Assembly: GCA_023334545.1 (NCBI GenBank)
Contig: JAADVB010000059.1
Coordinates: 19,524 to 83,523 of the forward strand
DNA length: 64,000 bases
Direction: 5' to 3'
Source: Salisapilia sapeloensis
Lineage: Eukaryota > Oomycota > Peronosporomycetes > Peronosporales > Salisapiliaceae
The notes under the pieces are model-generated. The model searched no databases. It saw only the letters and a list, made by a program, of their open reading frames with translations, and had not been told where the DNA came from. Made by a program: the position numbers and the translations under genes. Numbering within the stretch: the first letter of the stretch is position 1; each line of letters starts with the position of its first letter. Shown here one piece after another: positions 1-13,600 of the stretch.

Positions 1-2148
1 CTCGTCCTCCACTCTGGTATTGAGCTCGAGAACCAGGAAGAAGCGTTCCAAGTGCACTCTGGTCGAGCGACGAAGATTGTGCTATCGACAAACATTGCCG
101 AGAGTAGTGTGACGATCCCAGATGTTACGCATGTGATTAATTGCGGCGTGGAAAAGAATATTGAAATGCCCAACGCTGGTAGTAGTCATGCAGAAGTGCT
201 AGTGGACGCCTGGTGTTCTCGAGCGTCCGCTAAGCAACGCTCTGGTCGTGCTGGACGTGTCATGCCAGGCACTGCCTTCCATCTCATGCCGGAAGAGTTC
301 TTCACCAAGTGTCTAGCCGAGTACTCGACGCCTGAGATCTTGCGTAAGCCCCTTGATCGAACGATTTTGCTATTGAAAGCCAAGATGAAGGATTATGGTA
401 TCCCGAGTGATCTCTTAGCCGAGACACTGAATGCGCCGAGTAAGCAAAATGTCGCTGGTGCATACAGACTGTTGGCTCGACATGAAGCGTTGGATAGTGA
501 CATCGAGACGAAGGCGGAGATGACTCGCTTTGGTGAATTCGTATGCCACATCCCGTTGAGCCTAGAGCTCTGTCGATTGTTGATGACAGGTATGTTCGTA
601 TCGACAAAGGAGGAAAAAAGTAGTAAGCAAAGCTCTTGGAGGATACTACTGCACACTGTCATTCTCGTAGCTATCCTATCAGCTGAAGATCTCTTCACGA
701 AACCGTCGTTCTACCACGCACACAGTCCTTCTAGCTACATGGAAGACATGAAAGAAAATTTAGCTGCGAAGATGGGTCTGGATAAAGGTGAGTGGAGTGA
801 ACCACTATCTATGTGGGCATTCTATTGCCAGATCTTGAGCACGAAACCGAAGGGATTGCAGGATCGTAGGTGGAAGATTGCCTTGACGAAGAACTGCATC
901 TCCCATCGTCGTTTCCAGACACTCAACTTTATAGTATCAGACATTTGTGGTCGACTGGTGAGACTCGCGAGGCGAGAGGAAGGCCGGTTTGGTCAGATGC
1001 TGGATGAAGGAGCGGTCAAGATGCTCGGGAAGCTCGAGAACTATGCTTCCTCTCAGAATGCATCCGACCCGCAGCTCGTGCAAATGGCAAAGAAAGCGTT
1101 GCAGACCAACGGGGATGGACGACAGATCACACAAGCACTTCGGTTCCTCATCGTGCATAACTTTGATGAAAACTTGATCGTCGGCAAATTCCAACCGTCG
1201 AATGCGAAGAAGTCACAAAGTGATACAGAGGAAGCGACGTTGAAACTAGGCAAGGAAGAAGCTGCGAGCTTTGCTTCGTTAAAGAGTGGGGAGAAGATGT
1301 ATATGTTTGATCAGCTAGCAACGCAAGAGGAGAATGTCATCAAGGCAGTGCAAGAACAACCGACGAAAATCCGAATTACATTCAAGGCCAATCCTCCGAC
1401 GTCATCGGATATCGCGCCAGAATTTGCACTCCCGTCATTACCTATCTCTCTCTTGCACTATGTTGTCGAGAAGGGCTTCCCCGTCAACCTCGGACGAGTC
1501 GTCTCGCAGGATACGGAGCACAGTCATCGCTTCCGACTGGGAGAGACGTCGACGTGCAAAGTGACGTGGTCGCCGGTTGCCAAGCAGGGCAGTGTCTACA
1601 CTACAAGTCGGAGTCTATTTGGTCTGCCGCTGCGTAACTCGGAGGCGACGCAGAAGAAGCAGGCACAGACGCAGTTCCGAGCTGTGTATGCCGAACGGAC
1701 GTATCTTGGTGACGAGTCCAAGATGCATGCTGGTAAATGCACGTTGCTGCCGTCGGGTTCGGCAGGCTACTTTCCCATCTTGCTGCTACTGACGGCGCGT
1801 CGTGGCAAGGGAGTGTTCATCCACGTTGGACAGACGACTGGACAGATTCTGGCTGTGACATTGAATGCTGTCACCACTGCGACGATGCCGAAGGGGTATG
1901 CACTGGATTGTTCAGTGCTGGATCCAATCAATACCTGCCGTCAAGCACTATCGGACTCTTTCAATGCGAACTCGGAGTCGGACCGATTGGCCATGGAGCA
2001 CATCCTTGCATTCACCGACGATGCCAACTACGTCGTGAAGAAATCCGAAGATACATTCAAGATGGTTAAGCTCAATATGGCAGGTAGACCAGCAAGTAAG
2101 GAGGGTGAGGAGACATTTGAGAGTCGATACCCTCCCTTCGTGGGTTAA
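1..2148 (+). CDS. DEAH-box RNA helicase, C-terminal part (5' truncated by window edge)
   Basis: The reading frame is open from base 1, so the start and the Walker A/DEAH half lie outside the window. The visible part begins in the second RecA-like domain. Motif V (STNIAESSVTIPDV, around 87-127) and motif VI (QRSGRAGR, around 235-258) identify a DEAH/DHX family ATP-dependent RNA or DNA unwinding enzyme. Winged-helix/HA2 and OB-fold-like regions follow to about residue 500, then a C-terminal domain I cannot name. The tail is closer to the DHX36/DHX57/YTHDC2 type than to the splicing helicases PRP2/16/22, but I cannot assign an orthologue. Bases 590-670 start with GTATGT, end in CGTAG and are 81 nt long, so they could be a frame-neutral intron; retained, they add a Lys/Ser-rich insert in the HA2 region. 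The stop is TAA at 2146-2148. Confidence 0.9.
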   Translation, partial: LVLHSGIELENQEEAFQVHSGRATKIVLSTNIAESSVTIPDVTHVINCGVEKNIEMPNAGSSHAEVLVDAWCSRASAKQRSGRAGRVMPGTAFHLMPEEFFTKCLAEYSTPEILRKPLDRTILLLKAKMKDYGIPSDLLAETLNAPSKQNVAGAYRLLARHEALDSDIETKAEMTRFGEFVCHIPLSLELCRLLMTGMFVSTKEEKSSKQSSWRILLHTVILVAILSAEDLFTKPSFYHAHSPSSYMEDMKENLAAKMGLDKGEWSEPLSMWAFYCQILSTKPKGLQDRRWKIALTKNCISHRRFQTLNFIVSDICGRLVRLARREEGRFGQMLDEGAVKMLGKLENYASSQNASDPQLVQMAKKALQTNGDGRQITQALRFLIVHNFDENLIVGKFQPSNAKKSQSDTEEATLKLGKEEAASFASLKSGEKMYMFDQLATQEENVIKAVQEQPTKIRITFKANPPTSSDIAPEFALPSLPISLLHYVVEKGFPVNLGRVVSQDTEHSHRFRLGETSTCKVTWSPVAKQGSVYTTSRSLFGLPLRNSEATQKKQAQTQFRAVYAERTYLGDESKMHAGKCTLLPSGSAGYFPILLLLTARRGKGVFIHVGQTTGQILAVTLNAVTTATMPKGYALDCSVLDPINTCRQALSDSFNANSESDRLAMEHILAFTDDANYVVKKSEDTFKMVKLNMAGRPASKEGEETFESRYPPFVG

Positions 2149-2281
2149 ATAGGTACTTTGGTACGAGAATGAACGTCTATCTTTTCCATCTAACTACATT
2201 CCGCTTCGTCTTCATGACCTGTCAATTCGTGATGTCGCGCGTAATCAAGTGGATTGACCTGTCTCATTTCTGAAATAGACC

Positions 2282-3100
2282 ATGATTGGGATTGCTGGAG
2301 GCGCCGGACCTGCGGCTGGTATTCTGCTGCAGCAGACGATTTTGAACCAGACCAAGAGTCACGGACGAGACCAAGGTCACCTGCCAGTGACGCATATATC
2401 TAGACCGGCGGACATTGCAGAGCGTGTGAGCTACTTGCTGCCCACGGAGGATGGCAAACCGCGAGGTGAGAGTCCCGCAATCGGCATGGCAAAGACGTTT
2501 AAGTTGCTACGTGCGACGGCCGAGGCTTCGGATGAGCCACTGGTTGTCGGCGTCGCATGCTGTACGTTCCACGCGAAACGGACGTGGAAAGAGTTTTGCG
2601 ACTTGATCGAGTTCGACAATCTCGTCCACGCCTCACCGTCTGTCAAGTGCCTAAACATTGTCGACGAGACCATCCACTTCATTAGACAAGAGCTGCCTTC
2701 GTGCAAGAAAGTGGGCATTCTCTCGACGACTGGCACGCGCATCGCTGGCGTGTTCGAAGATATTGAAGCTGCTGGCTTTGCCATCACCCAAGTCCCGGAG
2801 TCCATGCAAAGCGAAGTGCAGGACACGATTTCCAATCCCGAGTGGGGCATCAAGAGCTGTGCACCGAACACAAACCAGCGATGCATTGACAATTGTAAAA
2901 AGTTTGCTCGTCAGCTCATCGCTGATGGTGCCGACATCATCGTCTTAGGTTGCACGGAACTTCCGTTTGGTTTCCAAGCAAGCACAAGTGATGAAGTACC
3001 GCTGTTCGAAGGAGCAAGACTCCTTGATCCGATGGTTCCTCTCGCTCGTGCGCTTATACGAGAGACGGACCCGACGAAGCTGAAACCACTTCCAACATAG
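2282..3100 (+). CDS. aspartate/glutamate racemase family protein
   Basis: Intronless 272-residue protein. The start MIGIAGGAGPAAG is the N-terminal GGxGPxA signature of the Asp/Glu racemase superfamily, which interconverts amino-acid enantiomers or acts on related acids without a cofactor. The two catalytic cysteines of the family are visible: Cys93/94 in VACCTFH and Cys224 in LGCTELP. The length is normal for the family (about 230-270). No signal peptide is seen, so it should be cytosolic. The gene starts 133 bases after the helicase stop and converges on topoisomerase II, with only 56 bases between stop codons. The substrate cannot be read from sequence; the first cysteine motif (CCTFH rather than the usual CNTxH) means aspartate or glutamate is not assured. 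The lack of introns and bacterial-like family leave an old horizontal transfer possible. Confidence 0.85.
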   Translation: MIGIAGGAGPAAGILLQQTILNQTKSHGRDQGHLPVTHISRPADIAERVSYLLPTEDGKPRGESPAIGMAKTFKLLRATAEASDEPLVVGVACCTFHAKRTWKEFCDLIEFDNLVHASPSVKCLNIVDETIHFIRQELPSCKKVGILSTTGTRIAGVFEDIEAAGFAITQVPESMQSEVQDTISNPEWGIKSCAPNTNQRCIDNCKKFARQLIADGADIIVLGCTELPFGFQASTSDEVPLFEGARLLDPMVPLARALIRETDPTKLKPLPT

Positions 3101-3156
3101 AATATCCAAAACGAATGAAGAAAATCATGTTCGATCAAACTACCCATACAATCGAC

Positions 3157-6100
3157 CTACTCAAAGTCACTGTCGTCACCATCCTCCATCTCTTCAAATT
3201 CGCTACTGTGCCCACCATCATCCTCGTCGCTCACCAAGTCCGTGTACACGACAGGTTTCTTCGCTCGACCTGCTCGTCGAGGTGCAATCGGCGCAACCTC
3301 CTCCACTTCTTCTTCACTGCCACTCTCCTGCTTCTTGCTAGCAGGCTTTGACTTTGGTTTTGCTTGACTCTTCGAACCATTCGCCTTCGTGCCATTCGCC
3401 TTCGCACCATTTGCTGGAGCTTTCTTAGGCGTGTTGCTCGGTCGCTTGGCAAGTCGTTCCGCCAACGACAAGTTCTCCACTTCCTCTTCTGAAGACTCTT
3501 TCATAGGCTCTTCCTTCAGCTCTTCCTTTGCTTCTTCCTTCGGTTTAGCTTCAAAGAAGTTTGCGATGCTCGACTTGGTTTTTGGAGCAGCAGGAGGCTT
3601 GGGCTTCGCCGTCATCTTTGGTTTTGCCGCTGTCTTGGGCTTCGCAGGCGATTTCGGTTTCGCCGGTGCTCTCCGTTTCTTCGGTCTCTCTTCATAGTCC
3701 GAGTCTTCACCATCCTTCTTCCGCTTCGTCTTCTTCGGACGCACCTTTTGCACCTTGGACTGCATTTCGACTCGTGTTTCCTCCGTCTCGACAATCATCT
3801 GCTCAAGCTTTTCCAAATCATTCAGCCATAGACTATCTACCGCCGTCGCATCCAACTCGGCATACTCTCTTCGTCTCTCTTCCACCTCCGACTTGAGTTT
3901 ATCGACTCTTTCCTTGGTCAAACTCCAGATCTTTAACGACAGCAAGTAATCGTATCCCTTGGCAGCTTCCCCTACATCCGTCTCATCATCACTTGACTCC
4001 GACTCCTCCTTCTTACTACTCGCCTGGGATTTGATCTGGTCGTAGCCTTCGTCCAGAAGCTGTTGCAAGATATCTTCTCGCTTCCGATTGCTCACGATCA
4101 TCTGACCTTCTACGACTGCAAGCACGAAGCGAGCTTTATTCGACAGCAACTTGATTTGGAACGCTAGCTTACTTAGCATTGATTCCTTCCGCTTCGCATA
4201 AAAGTCCAGACGCAAGTCGTAGAACTCATCAATGACTTCATGCGGGTTCTTGTACTTTTGAATCTGTCCTTCATGATCAAACATGTGCATATTGGACGTC
4301 GATAATGTCGTTTCGAGTTTAAATTGCTTGATAATACCACCTGGAGCTTCCCGAATCGACTTGAGTCGATTCGGATCCAATGTCAACGTAAAGAGGACTT
4401 TGCTTTCTGTATGATTCTCCTTGAACTCTTTCACCACTTCCTTCTCCACCAGTGATTCTAAAAACGTCTTGTATGGTTGTGTCCACGTACGAATGGGTAA
4501 CTCGGTGATCACGAGTGTACTCTCATCCGGTTCTTCATAAGTGCCTTGGACGACGAATGTCTTGCCGCCATCTCGGTTATTCGTCGGCTTGGCAAAGATC
4601 TGACCAGAGAAACCACGATACCAAGGTACAAGTTCCTCCATCTCTTCTCCCTTCAACTTCTTTCTCAAGTTTGCAATCAAGTCTAATGGGTTGTAGTTCG
4701 GGATGGTGCACGACCAACCTGTACCAATACCTTCATTCCCGTTCACGAGTGCCATGGGGATCACTGGCATGAACCATTCCGGCTCAATCGTTTCTCCATC
4801 TTCTTGTAGATGGTTTAGGATGTCGTTATCTAACGGATCAAAGATACAGCGAGAGAGTTGCTCGAGGTTTGTGAAAATATAACGCGGACTAGCGGCATCT
4901 CGTCCGCCCATCAAACGCGTACCGAATTGACCGTTCGGAGACAAGAGATGGATGTTGTTGCTACCTACAAAGTCTTGTGCCATGTTCACGATCGTCGCGT
5001 GAAGACTATTCTCGCCGTGATGGTACGCAGTGTGCTCTGCGACGTAACCAGCGAGCTGTGCGACCTTGATCTCGACCTTTAAATTGCGTTTAAAGCATGC
5101 GTACAACACCTTCCGTTGGGACGGTTTAAACCCATCAACAACGCTCGGAATCGATCGCAAGTTGTCTGCCATGGAAAAGAGGATGAGCTCTTTGTTCACA
5201 AAGTCCGCGTACGGGATTTCGCTCACGTCGTGGTCAATATGATCGCCCAAAGTGTATCCACGCAGCCAATCCTTGCGTTCCTCCACGCGCTTCTTACTGA
5301 AAGCCATATCGATCGAGTCTCCATCCGCTTCTTCACCATACACAAAGTCGATCTGATGCTTGCCCAAGTCGGAAAAGTACTCTTTCGCCTCGGCATTGGA
5401 GCTCGTACCGAGACCTTTATAGTACTTGATTTTCCATCCACGTCCGTGATTCGTACTCTCACGCCATGCTTCGTACTCTGGCATGGTAAAGAACACTTTC
5501 TTCTGCGTACCTTTAGTGCATTTGACAATCGGCGTAATAAACTCTTGCAAAAAGCCTTCGATACGTAGCAAGGATGGCCAAAAGTGATGGATAAAGTTGA
5601 TCACGAGACCTTTGATGTGGCTACCGTCGTGATCTTGATCTGTCATCACCATCAAGTGACCATATCGCAGACTCTTCGTGTTGTCGTACGTCTCGCCGAC
5701 CCTCAGTCCGAGGATCTTGATCAAGTTCTGGATCTCTGCGTTTTCCATAATCTGCTTATGACTCGCTTCTCGAACGTTCAAAAGCTTTCCACGGAGAGGG
5801 AAGACACCGTACTTGTCTCTACCGACGACTGCCAAACCACCAACAGCAGTACTCTTGGCTGAGTCCCCTTCCGTCAGAATCAACGTACATTCTTTTCCTT
5901 TAGCTGTGCCAGCCCAATTCGCATCATCCAGCTTCGGGATACCAAGTAGCTTGACTTTGCGACCACTGCTGCCACCCTTTCGGCGTAGTGCAGCGGTTTG
6001 TTTAAACTCGGCAAAAGAAAGAATGCGATCCACAATGCCACTTTTTGCGATTTTTTTCATAAATCCATCGCTCAAAGTATACGTCGATCCAAATGAATTC

Positions 6101-7540
6101 GGACGAGTCGTAAGTGTTTCCTTGGTCTGAGAGTCAAAAGCTGGATTCTCGATCAAGGCATTTACGTACACCATGAGATGATTTTTAATATACGAAGGTT
6201 TGACGCCGTCATTCTTCTTCTTCACGGCAGCACTGAGCTTGGCTGTGATCTGGTCTGTGATATAGTTCACGTGCTGTCCGCCTTTCGTGGTACAAATGCC
6301 GTTCACAAAGCTGATTTGTTGGAAACTGTCGTCACTAAGTGCAACTCCGACTTGCCATCTCTCACCCGGCTTGTCGAAGAACACCTCGGGTTCACTATTT
6401 GAGGCGTCTCCAGATTTTGTGCCACTTGGAGAAGGATACATCTTTACATACTCTGCAAACGTACGCACAGGCACGAGTTCACCGTTCAAGTAGACCTTGA
6501 GCGACTTATCAGATACGCCAGCAATATCGTAAACGCGCTTTTTAAAGAGCGCAATGATATCTCTATCCAGCTTGTCCATTTGGAAACGCTCCAGATCGGG
6601 TTTGAATGAAATGCAAGTGTAATCCTTTTTAGACCACGAAGTGATCTTCGGCTTGTTAATCTTCCCCATATTGTCCGTAAAAACTTGCTTGTACTTGAGT
6701 TGGTTGCTCTTGTCTGCTGTCTCTACGGTGAATTCTGTCGAAAAAATATTCGCAAGCTTTGCACCATATCCATTCCGTCCTCCCGTTGTCTTCTTCTGCT
6801 TGTCGTTAAAATTGCTGCCCGTAAGCAAGTTACCAAAGATAAGCTCTGGCACATACACTTTGTGCTCTTTGTGCATGACGACTGGGATACCGCTACCATT
6901 ATTCCAAACAGAAATGCGATTATCCTCAGAACTAATGTCCACTTTCAAAGTGTTCATCGTCTTGTCGCGTTGCTTATTATCGTACGCATTGACAATAATT
7001 TCGTCAAAAATCTTGTACAAACCAGGGATCTACACGTACATCGAGCACTTAGTCATAAGCGATCAACCAATTATTTAAGCAATACTTACAAACGTGATCT
7101 TTCGGTATTCCATCTTCTTACTTTCATCGTCAAAGACCCACATGTCCTGTGTCACGTGCTCCGTCGACCCAACGTACGTGTCCGGTCGCAAGAGAATGTG
7201 TTCGATAGGAGTCTTCTTCTGGTAGATTTCCTCTACACTTTGCCCATTCTCGTCTACGCCAGTACCATCCATGGCGTCATCTTCATCGTCACCACTCGAC
7301 TGCTTGCTACCACCCGTTTTCTTACTCGTAGCACCAGTCAACGTCGTCTGCTTTGTCTTAGCCGGAGCTTTCTTTTTCGCAGGCTGCTTCTTTGGTGGAG
7401 GAGATGCCTCGTAGTCGCTCACATCCTCCTCTCCGTCCGACGAGATTTCGTATGCCTACGTTCACATATCACAAGGTCATATATACAGCTATAGGGTAGA
7501 ACTACAATGTAGGTTAGAGGTATACCTCTTCAGAATCCAT
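3157..7540 (-). CDS. TOP2: DNA topoisomerase II
   Basis: Three-exon gene on the minus strand: 7526-7540, 7090-7455 and 3157-7029, with introns of 70 and 60 nt. The first exon encodes only five residues. The sum is 1417 residues, close to the usual eukaryotic length of 1430-1500. The product passes one duplex through a double-strand break to untangle chromosomes. Landmarks in order: GHKL ATPase Gly-rich loop GGRNGYGAKLA (about residue 210), TOPRIM motifs EGDSAKS (about 515), PLRGKLLNVREAS and DQDHDGSHIKG, and the active-site tyrosine in DAASPRYIFT (about 845). The tail after about residue 1230 is a low-complexity Lys/Pro/Ala region (repeated KPK) with acidic clusters, the typical regulatory and nuclear-localisation C-terminus. 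The 143 bases upstream (7541-7683) separate it from the next, divergent gene and probably hold both promoters. Confidence 0.97.
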
Positions 7541-7683
7541 GGATACCCTGTCAAGTAGATCGGACGATGCTGCGGTACTTGCGCCAACTGCAACGTTTTC
7601 AAAATGCGGCGCGTAGTTCAAATTTATAAAGTGGGTTTAAATTAGTAGTAGGAAAAGGTACCTTTACTATATGAATTTGACGG

Positions 7684-10600
7684 ATGCAAGAGCAGAATAG
7701 AATGATAGTGGAGCAATTTAGTTTAGATGATAAGATCATGAAGCGTCGTGATAAGAATCGAAGCATGACGCTGAAAAGCTTTTGGACGACATCCTTTTGC
7801 TTTGCGCTCTTCGTTTCCTGTACGCTTTATATGCCTTTGTATGGAGAAGAGGATGTGACTTCTATGCTGTATTCGTCGAGTCGATGCACAGAAGTGTCTC
7901 GAACGAACGCATGCCGAAATTATGAACGTTGCAAGGAAACTCATCGATGTGCACGAGGAGTGGAAGGTATATTCCTTTTGAATGGTCTTCATTTTTTCGA
8001 TTAATCAGTTTTGTACGTAGAGTATCGTATAAGAGAAGCACAACTTCATAGTTATACTAATCAATATCCTGGAGGACAGCAACATGCAATCGCTTTATCG
8101 AGCGATTTTGAAGATTGGAAAGCTGGATCGCATCAGTGGGACATTACGCGAGGTAAAGAACGCTATAGTGACTATCTTATACACTGCAAATAATGCTTCG
8201 GACTTGCATTAGTAGACAAAACGAGTGCTTCTACCCATCTCATGGGCTGGGATACATATTCCTTCCCCTTGATCGGATCTCTGGAGCTATCGAAAGGTTA
8301 CCTTCTATTTGACACGGATACAGCCCAGCTATCTGGCGACATGACACTGAATGGAACTATTGCTAAGACAAGAAACGGTACCCTGGTGACTGTTTTCAAC
8401 TTTCTCACAGTTTATCTCGGTCCTGATGTCCGAGTACGATTCAAAGGGCACAACGCGATCGCCATTTTGTCTCGCAGTAGTATGCTTATAAACACCGACA
8501 TGAAAGTACGCCCAGGGACACTAGGAGGCTTTCCTGGTGGCGGCTATGTCGGTTATGATGCTACTAATAACAATCGAAATGGACCAGGAAGTTCAAATGT
8601 ACGAGTGTACGTGGAAACCTTGTCGACATATGCTACCCATGTACCAGAAGTGCAAGAGATTGAAACAATCGTTGGTGAAGGCCAGCGATTAGGAGGCTAT
8701 TTTAGATTATTAGATCATACATCCAGTCTATCAACGTCAAGAATCGATTACGATACGAACGCTGAAACTCTTGAACATATTCTGGAGACTGCATTTTCAA
8801 ATATTGGACAGATACATGTTCATCAGGAACGTGAAGAGGGTGAAATCTGGTCAGAAGTTGGACGCCTATGGAGAATCACGTTTTTAACCGCAGTGGGTAA
8901 TGTACCTCAGCTCCAAGTGGAAAGTAAACTGACAGGAATTGGTGCGGATGTATTGACAAGAACAATACGGGAAGGAAACCAACTTGGAGGGACATTTCAG
9001 CTGCAGTTTCTAAACAAAATAACGAGGCCGCTTGCACATGATGTCAGTGCTCATGACCTTCGTAGTGCTCTTTTACAAGACTTTCCATTCCTTGTGGACG
9101 CAAAAGCTACCAGGACAGATCCATTATCCAGTTGTAATCAAGGATCCACTCTTCCTGATCAAAGGGCAGTATCGACAATGTCCATTTTACAAGATGCTCT
9201 TCTTTATCCATCTAATTGGACTACCCCATCCAAGCAACTAGTGTATGATCCAGAAAGTCTAAAACGCTACCAGGACAGAGTTTGTTCAAATGGCCGTGGG
9301 GGAGCGGATGGGTATGTATGGAAACTTCAGTTGTGGACAAGAGTCGGTAGCAAGTCTTCAACGAGTCCAAAGGCTGATGCTTATGGTCAAATAGACGCTG
9401 TAGAAGAGCTACGTGTCGTCGACAGTGGCCTAAGTGGAGAAGGAGCACTAGCAGAAGTAGTTCATTCGGGCGCATTTACTTTATCTTTCGGTGGTGGTGG
9501 TGCTTCTTTTACAAATACAGGTGGGAACGGATACATTCATGCCCAAATGGATGTAAGAGAGATCTATGCAGATCGATATATTTCGGATTTAATTGCCGGT
9601 AGTGGTGGGAGTGGAGGCGGGACAGAGCCTTTGGACATGTACCCTCTTCTACAACCGCCACTAGGAGGTGCTGGCGCTGGAGCTATGCTACTATCTGCTG
9701 TAAACGATGTTGTCATTGGGTCTCACGGGCGTATTCAAGTAAATGGTGGTAATGGTATGTCCTCCGCAAATGCTGGAGGCGGAGGCTCAGGTGGTACCAT
9801 TCTCATCGTGAGCCAAGGTACTGTCAGCCACCATGGCTCAATACAAGCCGTTGGAGGGCATGGTGGCACTTCATCTTTGCCTTCTACATCAACTTCTCAT
9901 AGATATGCAGGCGGTGGTGGAAGTGGAGGTAGGATCGCCATCTACGCGCAAAGCTACTCTGCATGGGGTGAAGGTACTCTTGAACTCAATGGTGGATCTT
10001 CACAAGACTTGTCACAAAGTGGAGGTAGAGGGACATTGTATATCCATGTGCAGACAAACCTTGCGTATCGTGTAGATCCTACCATAGGTGCTGCCGGAAC
10101 GTTTAAATCACTTTTGGTTAGTGGTGCCGAATCCTATCAGTATGGAAAAGAGGGTTCTTTAGATGGCATGAATCAAATGAGCTTAAATGGACCAAGATAT
10201 CGTATCGACAATGACACACATCGCCGACCGACTCGGATATCATATTTTGTTCGCATCGGGAATTTTGATCATGGCAACATTGGTTCCAATCGCGGTGCAC
10301 TCTTTGGTGTCCATCGAGGTTACGATGATGCTGATAAGGAGGGAGAAGAACTGTTGGTTGGAATTGCTATTGTCAATGGAAACTTTGTATACGAGTCGAA
10401 CACATTTGGATGGCCGCGACGCGTCTTTCAGCGAAAGATAGAGCCTAAGAGATGGTATAAGGTTGACGTGTACCTTAATTGGGACTTGCACCACTACTCT
10501 ATTTACCTAAACGATGTTCTTAAAGTCTATCAGACTCGATTTGACGGAGAGCAAGTATCAGCTATTAGTCTAAATAACTTTCATCCGATGTCTATTTGGT

Positions 10601-13600
10601 GGGATGAAATTTATGTCGGTGAAAGCTTCTTGATGAACTTTGTCTGTCCATCCGTGTCACTCTTCCCCTCTTCTATTGAGACGCTCGATGAAACACTTCG
10701 AGTTCCTTATCGACGATTGCGAAAGTTGTGGAAGGAGAATACTTATGGACCAGAAACGTCGTTTCATCCGATGTCGAAGCATGAAAGTCACTTATCTCAA
10801 CAAGAAGTTTATCAGTATGACACGAGTGGTCAAGTAGCTTTTGACGGAGAAGAGCATTATGCATTTCTAAACGATATTAAAGAATTTGAAGAGGAAATAG
10901 AAAGTGATGACGACCAAAGTGAAGCTGTGACGAGAGCAGAAATGATGTTTGTTGATAACTTTCCATCCGACGCAACCATCGTTATACCACTTGAAACTGG
11001 AATGGATTACACGACACTGAATGCAGATCGCTCGTACAATACGAAGACAGCATACACACAATTAAATCGTTCTCGTATCTATTGGTATTCAGAAGTTTAC
11101 AACGAAACCCTGGGAATTGGAGGTGTCGGTGCTTGTTCAACGATGGATTACCAAGACTGGCGAAATGAAGGCATCATGCTCCATTTTGACAACCTTACCG
11201 ATCCCTTTGGCGATGTGTTAAGCCACACTCTTGTCGCTGACCGACCAAAAGCTATTTACAATCCCAAGACAAAGAAATTTGTGCTGTGGTTTCATGTCGA
11301 TACAATTGAAAACACAATAGGCCTTGCAGGTGTTGCTACAAGCAAACTTCCAAACGGACCCTTTCGCTTCCAGCGTAGCATGTACCCGACGGCCCCACTG
11401 GAATCACCTGGTGGTCAATCAATTAATGAGACTCGTGATCAAACAATTGCACTTGTACCATTGCATCACCCGTCAAAAGACATTCCATCGACAGCATATC
11501 TCATCCGGACGTATTTTAAGACAGTCGAGTATTGGTTACCACGTCCAGTGATGGATCCACTTTGGGAAAGCGTGAAAGCAGCGGATGGGTCAATTGACTT
11601 TTCATTAAACTACCATCGAGCAGTGCATCATGAAGGTTACGACGATCCGGACGACATCTACCTTCAACGATGGCGGATGGAAGGTGTGCCTTGGGCAGTG
11701 GTCTGCTGTGCAATAACGAATCTGACTGATTGCTTGACGATAACAGAAGTACCGAATGCCACCCATCCGAACGTTTGTCCTGATGATCATTCGAAGAAGA
11801 TGAAAATACTTGGTCAAGCTCAGACGGCATCGCAAGCTTCCACTCGATACTTGGACCCTAACGATCCGTACAATAGCATATATCGTCCAAACTCTGTCCC
11901 ATCTTATACAACATGGGGAGCTCAAGTGTATAAAGTCAAAACTTGGAGAGGAACGTACTTTGACGCACTTAGCACGAACATTACAAAGTACGTTTTCGAT
12001 CGATATGCAAGTGAGAGGCGTCGAATACAAGTAGCAAATGATCCTACGATACCATATGAATACTTTGATCCATCACCACCGACATTTATACCAACAAATG
12101 ACGTTGAAATACTCGATCTCATGTTTGGAAACTTGGGAGTACCAATTACCAGTGAATTCCAGGCTGCTCATTCCTCTCCAGATCTCGCTGAAATCGATCC
12201 CAATGAAGATGGAAAGATCACTTCGTACGAGGTTGCAATGTTAGAGAAGAAGCTAGAGAATAAGGAGCTTGCGAAGCATGTGGTTGAAGCACTTTTATAC
12301 GATTTTGAAAAGATGAAATGGAATCAAATTCATGCATTAGATGTCAACAACGATGGAGAGATTACTTTCAGCGAATTTGAAGCGTGGGTTGGAATGGACC
12401 CAAATCTTTTATTCGATCAATATGACCTAGACAAGAATGGATATCTGGATGAGAATGAGCTATCTCGCTTCCTGTGGGATCGGCAACTCCCACGCATCGA
12501 CACGGCGATCATCCTTCTCGATCCGTCATTTGATGGGAGAGTGTACTATAGTCGATTTTTGGCTATTGTCCGTGACTTTCCCGATTTTATCTATCGGCAA
12601 TATGACTTTGACAACTCGGAAACATTGACACAAGACGAAATTGACTTGATCGCAAAAGATTTAGGCGCTCCATTCGCGATACCTGGTAAGCTTGAAGCTT
12701 TGAAAGATGCATCCATCCATGCTATTCATAAAGAGGACTACAAACGTTGGTTTAGTGCGACAACGAGTTTACTAGCAGGGGAGCGAAACTATTTAAAGGT
12801 CGATAATGCTGTCCATGCTACAAAACCTGACAGTCTCGTCGGTCCAATGCAAGTGGTCGAAAGACGTCGGGCAAAGTACGTTGGTATAAGCAGATTAAGT
12901 GAGGACTATTTGGATGTGGAAAAAGTGATCGAAGAGATTGAAGGCGACTTTGAAGGTGGTCGAGACGACTTACTTCAGTACTTTGCGTTTGCCCAAGATC
13001 TCTTTGGTCTCACTGAGCTGTCTGTAGTATCTCTGGGTGCAGATGATAACTTAATTCAAGATTATGGTCATACGTACCGACAGTCGCTATCACCTTCGGA
13101 TCTACATAATCGCGCGTCATATTGGAATGGGAGGTATTGGGAAGGTCGTCCAGCAGCTCCTGCACTCTTTACATACGGTTCCCAGTGTCTGCATGTAGCA
13201 GGCGTGGATGCTGAAGATTTAGGTTGCTTACCATGCCTTACTCGGTCACCTTACGTGACGTCAACAATCGAAGAGTATGAATCAGTTAGTCGAGGTACTG
13301 GCCATTGCGACGGATACAAGGAACTTGATGCATACTTGAAACAATTTGATCAACAAGTTGCCATCCAGCTCCAATACCAGCAATCTTCACGCTTTGGACC
13401 GCAAGGCTTACAACCACACTACTCACCATGCTGGAACCAATCCCAATTCTATCCTTGCGACGTGCACAAAGTACTGGAAGGAGATATTGGTGGCAGTCTT
13501 TCAGACAACTTAGTCACGACAGAGTACAATCTTGCTTGGCAACGCCATCCGAATAGCATCGGTTCATCTCAAAAGATCCGTGCTGGAGATGGCCAGAAGG

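Noticed and set aside
6685-7494. 269-codon + strand frame opposite topoisomerase II
   Set aside because: It runs antisense through conserved TOP2 exons and both introns; the composition is a reflection of the real gene and no domain is recognisable.
9480-10040. Gly-rich repeats as a separate repeat element
   Set aside because: They are part of a continuous open frame with glycine-rich protein composition, not nucleotide-level tandem repeats.
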